From: Saccoglossus kowalevskii
Taxonomy: Eukaryota; Hemichordata; Enteropneusta; Harrimaniidae
Direction of reading: 5' to 3'
DNA length: 35,168 nucleotides
Assembly (NCBI RefSeq): GCF_000003605.2
Contig: NW_003123908.1
Span: 406,013 to 441,180, forward strand
Positions within the stretch are counted from its first letter, which is position 1; every line of letters starts with the position of its first letter. The position numbers and the translations under genes were made by a program. Shown piece after piece: positions 32,001 through 35,168 of the stretch. Below the pieces are notes generated by a model. The model was not told the origin of the DNA and ran no database searches. It worked only from the letters and a program-made list of their open reading frames with translations.

Positions 32001-34524
32001 TTCAGCACCAAGAAATTCTAACCACACCTGATCAAAGTTCACACACCAAATGTCTTCAGATGCATAGGTTGCGAAAGACTTTGAATGTAACGGGGATCCT
32101 TCAGAATGTTCTAAGCCATTACTGTGTCTTTGCTGAGTAGGGTCATCACACTCACTCTGGTTCCTCGCAGCCTGATCAAGCATTGCAGGTACTGCACCAT
32201 TTTCACATACTTTTGCAGAATACTTGTCTGATTCTGCGCAATGTTTAGGGTTTCTTGGCTTCTTGTCATCATAGGCATGATTCCAAAACATCTTTGGGAC
32301 ACCATTGAGGTCGTTTTTATCACCTGGGTAAGACTTCCTTTCACAGAACAGCTTTCCACTGTACATGTTTTGTAGAGTAGATCCTAGATCTGATTTGGTT
32401 GAATTGGTTGCGCTTCGACAGTTTGATATTGTGATCTGCGATGACTGTATTTGTAACGACTTTGGTCGGTCTGGCTGGTGTAGAACCTCAGGCTCAGCTG
32501 GAAGAACAAACTGCAAAGACAATTGAGAGCATTTCATGACAGAATGAAAAGATGTTGTTTTTCATCATATGCAGCATAGTCTCTGAATAAAATTAGATGT
32601 ACAATTGTCACATGACATGTGCGACTCATTGGCTTAAGTGACCCTTAACACATTCAAATACTGAAATTTCAAAATTGGTACCAGTTAGCTAGGTGGCCAT
32701 TAAAAAAATAAATAAAAATAATAAAAATCAAATCTCTATATCAAAGCCTGCTCAAAATCAAAATGGGATATTCATGTAAACAAAGTCTTATCTAATATTA
32801 AAACAAAATGGCATAAATAAATAAACAAAGAAATACTAATACTAGTACTACAAACATTTGATTATTGCATAGTAAAATACTACAATTCTTTGGTAAGCTA
32901 CTATTTTGAACATTTTAGTTTGCATATATGCAACATACTGAACATTACGGGAAATTTTTAACAGATATGTAATCACTGTTAACTGATCAAATACCTTTGG
33001 CATTAATGCATCTATTCTGATATCCCTATGTTCAAACTCAATAACTGGGCCACCATCATCTTTCTGCAGATAAAAACAAACGTATGATTAAAGTTTGTTA
33101 TGCCACTAGGGGGCAATATTTTCTTTACTTATACAATGTATGGTCCAAGGCTGCTACTTAAAATAAATTTTTAACACTTTCAATGTCAAAATCAACTTTT
33201 GTCACTTTTGTCAAAAGTTAGTTAAAAAATTACAGAAAAATACATAACAATAGACAAAATGTTGGACCAAAAATTTTGACAGGAAAAAATATCCAAAGAG
33301 GAATGAGCATCATAAAAAATACATATATACTTACAACACCAGTAGCCATGTGACTGGCAAACTGGCTAAGCCATAGTATAGTTGGTATATCCAGAGTCAA
33401 CTGCAGTGGGTTCAATTTCACAAATACATTTGCTTGAGGAACTAGAGAAGAATATAAAATAGAACATAAAAAGTAATTTGATGTATGTATAATATTATCA
33501 TGGTTATTTTCTTGAACACGATGCATCTCAATGTCCCCCATATATATATACTTACAATGTAAGGAGTTGTTTCTTCATTTGGATAGGGCTATGAGCATTC
33601 AATGTCAAAGTGGGAAACAAAATAATACATTTGTGTATAAAATGGGCATCATAGTTACCTGGAAAGTCAAGTCCCTCTGGAAAATAGTATGATGTGTACT
33701 CAACATGTAAGGATGAGATTTCAGGGGGCAAAAACAACGCCTTCTTATCTGATGATAGAAATTTCTTGGACGGTGCCTTGTGACTAGATTGGGTTGTTGA
33801 CACAGCATAGATTGAGAAATCCTCCAGTCGTAGAACCAGCGTGTTCTCAAGTAATCTTGCCTGCTTCTTGCTCTTTGTCTGCGGTATTGAGTGACCTCTT
33901 ACTTGATGGCCTCTGTCCTCTGTGTGTGGCCTCGGCTGAGACTTGAACGGCCTACCACCCTCCCTAGCGTTGTTGACCTGTTGTTTGAAGTGGGCCATGA
34001 GATGTTCTACCCAACAGTCTCTGGCTGACATTGCATCGTCAAATCTTTCCCAATGTGCCCTACTGGTGTCTACAGGATGAGAAGATAGGGAAAGCAAATA
34101 ATTAATAGCAGATACAATTCCATTATTCGAGAGTAACAAGAGAACACATTGTATTATTGTGATATCACTTATGAATTTTGTAGCACCAAGTACAAGGCAA
34201 GGCATTACAATGGCTTTTGTAAAACTGTAAAACTGAGTGTAATGCATTAGGGAAGTGGGCATTGGTTTTCAATAGTTAGTGAAATTCGCAAAACTTAGCC
34301 TTTAGCTTTCAGCTGGGATCATTTCAGATCATGACACTTTAATGGTTTACACATTATATAATATTTTGTCATCATAATTAATGGGCAATATCTACTATCC
34401 ATGGTAGTAGTGAGATATTTCTTTTACTGGTACATACTTGCAATGTGATATGGGTAAAGGTCAAGCGAAAACTTCTGTAATGTAATCTGCATAGCACCTC
34501 CATCTGTACGTCTTCGGAAACTTT
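25797..34524 (-). CDS. BLTP3: Gene A: BLTP3-family lipid-transfer protein, middle to C-terminus (10 exons, 5' end off window)
   Basis: Joined exons (transcription order): 34524-34438, 34069-33659, 33441-33335, 33063-32995, 32510-30462, 29661-29511, 28214-28182, 27635-27364, 26791-26677, 26053-25797; 3,551 nt, about 1,183 codons including the stop. All junction phases agree. The translation follows vertebrate UHRF1BP1/UHRF1BP1L in order: GGAMQ block, PYH..HW block, ILWLSQF, DIRIDALMPKFVLP, SLQIQSSQITISN, RPVSLLEAIPLSIWVC, KLLHEYY, SQVSLDEISSLDS, SVRLSMGPSAE, DGVFHI, then a C-terminal coiled coil. Family members are about 1,450 residues long (from memory). The family forms long hydrophobic-groove proteins that move lipids between membranes; the vertebrate proteins act on early endosomes and in endosome-to-Golgi traffic. 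That role is transferred by homology. The first quarter of the protein should lie right of the window. Identification is strong; whether A and B are separate genes is unresolved. Confidence 0.9.
26054..26676 (-). other. Gene A intron with GC-AG ends
   Basis: 623 bp starting GCAAGT and ending TTGCCTTAG. No other feature seen. The GC donor is supported by reading phase on both sides. Confidence 0.75.
26677..26791 (-). CDS. BLTP3: Gene A exon a9 (GC donor)
   Basis: 115 nt, phase 0 to phase 1. The acceptor is AATCCCACAG. It starts SDSPPVYP and ends TLDGVFHIN, like the vertebrate DSP...DDGSFHI. No GT donor fits: the exon must end in phase 1 to join the final exon, and the site that does so is G|GCAAGT, a standard-looking GC-AG donor. 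The nearby GTTGAT site would end in phase 2 and break the frame. Confidence 0.85.
26792..27363 (-). other. Gene A intron
   Basis: GT-AG intron of 572 bp. Its only structure is the 60-bp direct duplication at 27114-27234. Confidence 0.75.
27114..27234 (+). repeat. 60-bp direct duplication
   Basis: Two adjacent identical copies, with GTACTACTAATAGAGCAAAT as the start of each and ACAACTTGG at the end. Perfect identity implies a recent event. Confidence 0.95.
27364..27635 (-). CDS. BLTP3: Gene A exon a8
   Basis: 272 nt, phase 1 to phase 0. The acceptor is TTTCTCTCTAG and the donor GTAAGTA. It encodes VENPVVSVRLSMGPSAEKY, then TNLLSLIEDELLGPCMPMDI and KITKADIKLI. This matches the family order ISLRFESGPGA..., LEDE..., VMPMKIQVSNTKI. 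These are the last beta-strand-rich segments of the lipid-transfer body. Confidence 0.9.
27636..28181 (-). other. Gene A intron, mostly AATAG array
   Basis: Intron between the 33-nt exon and exon a8. More than half of it is the pentamer array at 27671-27958. The 149-codon minus-strand frame here (FYSIL repeats) comes from that array. Confidence 0.7.
27671..27958 (+). repeat. (AATAG)n pentamer array
   Basis: About 50 pentamers in two blocks, separated by a degenerate A-rich section near 27742-27793. Confidence 0.95.
28182..28214 (-). CDS. BLTP3: Gene A exon a7: probable 33-nt small exon
   Basis: 33 nt flanked by a strong acceptor (TTTTTGTTTTTCAG) and a GTAAAT donor. Read in the phase left by exon a6 it is open and gives VTRQQRANSTT, then passes phase 1 to exon a7's neighbour unchanged. 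Because 33 is divisible by three, including or skipping it keeps the frame, so it could be a cassette exon. The peptide falls in a poorly conserved part of the family. The call rests on splice signals and phase, not on homology. Confidence 0.55.
28303..28917 (+). repeat. 108-bp tandem repeat, 5.7 units
   Basis: Units start at 28303, 28411, 28519, 28627, 28735 and 28843, every one exactly 108 bp apart. The first five differ by only a few A/G changes (GTAGTTC or GTGGTTC; CTAACAC or CTGACAC). The sixth is degenerate and truncated, suggesting it is the oldest, edge copy. Confidence 0.97.
29100..29213. mobile_element. TTAA-flanked MITE-like foldback
   Basis: The arms AAAACGTCACAGTTGT and ACAACTGTGATGTTTT are complementary at 15 of 16 positions, and the whole is bounded by TTAA on both sides. 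TTAA target duplications mark piggyBac-type elements. At 114 bp it is non-autonomous. Confidence 0.55.
29511..29661 (-). CDS. BLTP3: Gene A exon a6
   Basis: 151 nt, phase 0 to phase 1. The acceptor is CTAATAG and the donor GTATGTT. It encodes VSIVIANLRDFQIALEFNGD and ends DYFISKRIA. This aligns with the vertebrate segment beginning MSVVVFKITGVNGEIDI, just after the long linker. Confidence 0.85.
29662..30461 (-). other. Gene A intron
   Basis: 800 bp GT-AG intron. A 61-codon plus-strand frame (29968-30153) shows nothing protein-like to me. No repeat or RNA gene seen. Confidence 0.7.
30462..32510 (-). CDS. BLTP3: Gene A exon a5: 683-codon central exon
   Basis: 2,049 nt, phase 0 at both ends. 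The acceptor is TTGTCTTTGCAG and the donor GTAAGT. The start is set by the splice site; an ATG nine codons upstream in the same frame lies in the intron. Exon residues 1-31 hold FVLPAEPEV and the SLQIQSSQITISN block; about 153-190 hold DIWCVNFDQVWLEF and RPVSLLEAIPLSIWVC; about 231-241 hold RRKLLHEYYKS; about 359-392 form a hydrophobic segment containing LNHYQLLFLLRLIDSFSAMM. From about 425 the exon is a Ser/Asp/Glu-rich linker, probably disordered, with the conserved SQVSLDEISSLDS near 620-640. Order and spacing match the family. Confidence 0.95.
32511..32994 (-). other. Gene A intron
   Basis: 484 bp GT-AG intron, AT-rich, with no recognisable element. Confidence 0.75.
32995..33063 (-). CDS. 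BLTP3: Gene A exon a4
   Basis: 69 nt, 23 codons, phase 0 at both ends. The acceptor is ATCTGCAG and the donor GTATTTG. It encodes an acidic stretch with FEHRDIRIDALMPK, equivalent to DEHVDVRVDGLMLK in the vertebrate protein. Read straight into the next exon it gives LMPKFVLP, the conserved junction. Confidence 0.9.
33335..33441 (-). CDS. BLTP3: Gene A exon a3
   Basis: 107 nt, phase 1 to phase 0. The acceptor is TTCTCTAG, with a good pyrimidine tract, and the donor is GTAAGTA. It encodes PQANVFVKLNPLQLTLDIP and ILWLSQFASHMATGV. This corresponds to the family segment LNALQFTVD...ILWLNQF, a beta-rich part of the lipid-transfer groove. Confidence 0.9.
33659..34069 (-). CDS. BLTP3: Gene A exon a2
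   Basis: 411 nt, phase 1 to phase 1. The acceptor is CCTGTAG and the donor GTAACT. It starts TSRAHWERFDDAMSAR, the counterpart of the vertebrate HW...A.......W segment, then a basic low-complexity stretch, then LVLRLEDFSIYAVSTTQ and the block ending YYFPEGLDFP. The family shows the same order (VVRLADFNIYQVST, then EYYYPDGKDFP). The final G pairs with TT of the next exon to give Val, restoring the conserved FPVP. Confidence 0.9.
34070..34437 (-). other. Gene A intron
   Basis: 368 bp GT-AG intron between exons a1 and a2. Nothing else seen. Confidence 0.75.
34438..34524 (-). CDS. BLTP3: Gene A exon a1 (GGAMQ block)
   Basis: 87 nt, entered in phase 1 and left in phase 1. The acceptor is CACCAG and the donor GTATGTA. 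It encodes a stretch containing GGAMQITLQKFSLDLYPYH, matching the conserved GGAMQ...DYYPYH block of UHRF1BP1L. The split last codon (A+AC, Asn) joins exactly to the next exon. It is the most 5' exon of gene A in the window; only a 41-bp tandem array follows upstream. Confidence 0.85.
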
Positions 34525-35168
34525 CTGGTGAATAATCAGAAAATCCCAGACATGTAATCATTTGTTCAAGTTAAAAAAAATGGAAATAACAAATAAACCT
34601 AGATAGATTAGAACAGCAGACTAAGCCTGAAATATCAGATCGTTCATTAGCCTATTTGATTGTCTGACAATCCAGGAACTTTACTAGCAATGATTCAGCA
34701 TGCTGGAATGCACATGTTGTATATATGCATGTCACAGCTGCTTGACAGAATCATAGTTTTGTCTATGTCGGTGAGGTTACATTGTGATGTGTATTTAAAT
34801 CTATAAGAGATACAGCTCTTATGCCTAGACATGGTATTAATCTACAGGAGATACAGGTTTTATGCCTAGACATGGTACTAATCTATAGGAGATACAGCTC
34901 TAATGCCTAGACATGGTACTAATCTACAGGAGATACATGTACAGCTCTTATGCCTAGACATGGTACTAATCTACAGGAGATACAGGTCTTATGCCTAGAC
35001 ATGGTACTAATCTATAGGAGATACAGCTCTAATGCCTAGACATGGTACTAATCTACAGGAGATACAGCTATAATGCCTAGACATGGTACAAATCTACAGG
35101 CGATACAGCTCTAATGCCTAGACATGGTACTAATATACAGAAGATACAGCTTTTATGCCTAGACATGA
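34525..35168 (-). other. Gene A upstream intron (partial)
   Basis: Intron sequence upstream of the first visible gene A exon. The right half is the 41-bp tandem array; no further exon can be recognised before the window ends. Confidence 0.65.
34798..35168 (+). repeat. 41-bp tandem repeat, about 9 units, reaching the window edge
   Basis: ATGCCTAGACATGGTA recurs at 34821, 34862, 34903, 34950, 34991, 35032, 35073, 35114 and 35155. The spacing is 41 except one step of 47, where ATGTAC is inserted. The array continues past the right edge. Confidence 0.96.

Noticed and set aside
34798-35168. CRISPR-like appearance of the 41-bp array
   Set aside because: There are no unique spacers: the whole unit repeats. 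The setting is an animal intron.

Overview
The window is animal nuclear DNA. It has GT-AG introns, one long coding exon among many short ones, an AT-rich background, many microsatellites and minisatellites, short inverted-repeat elements, and relics of a LINE and a SINE. The palindrome TACATGTA recurs throughout. This combination suggests an invertebrate bilaterian, possibly a marine lophotrochozoan such as a mollusc. That placement is an impression from sequence texture only.

Every coding exon I can support lies on the minus strand, and all belong to one family: bridge-like lipid transfer protein 3 (BLTP3; UHRF1BP1 and UHRF1BP1L/SHIP164 in vertebrates). I joined exons by splice sites and reading phase; every join is phase-consistent. 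Gene A occupies 34524 down to 25797. It has ten exons and about 1,183 codons, covering the family from roughly one quarter in to the stop codon. Its 5' exons would lie beyond the right edge. Gene B starts with its ATG at 15904 and has four exons (15904-15861, 6610-6448, 1576-1538, 816-740) encoding the first 107 or so residues, the chorein-like N-terminus. It then runs off the left edge.

In transcription order, therefore, a C-terminal part of BLTP3 precedes a BLTP3 N-terminus. The window shows either two head-to-tail tandem paralogues or a scrambled or falsely duplicated assembly. The two parts do not overlap in protein coordinates, so the window alone cannot decide. This is the main finding.

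The 9.9 kb between the genes (15905-25796) has no recognised coding gene. It holds the probable 3' UTR of gene A, a LINE reverse-transcriptase relic, a tRNA-derived SINE head, several inverted-repeat elements, microsatellites and two CpG-rich patches. One patch carries a perfect TCTCGCGAGA promoter element and is a candidate distal promoter. The introns are rich in repeats: an 11-bp minisatellite of 38 units without an indel, a 108-bp array, a 41-bp array at the right edge, an AATAG array, a palindrome-rich element and several MITE-like foldbacks.
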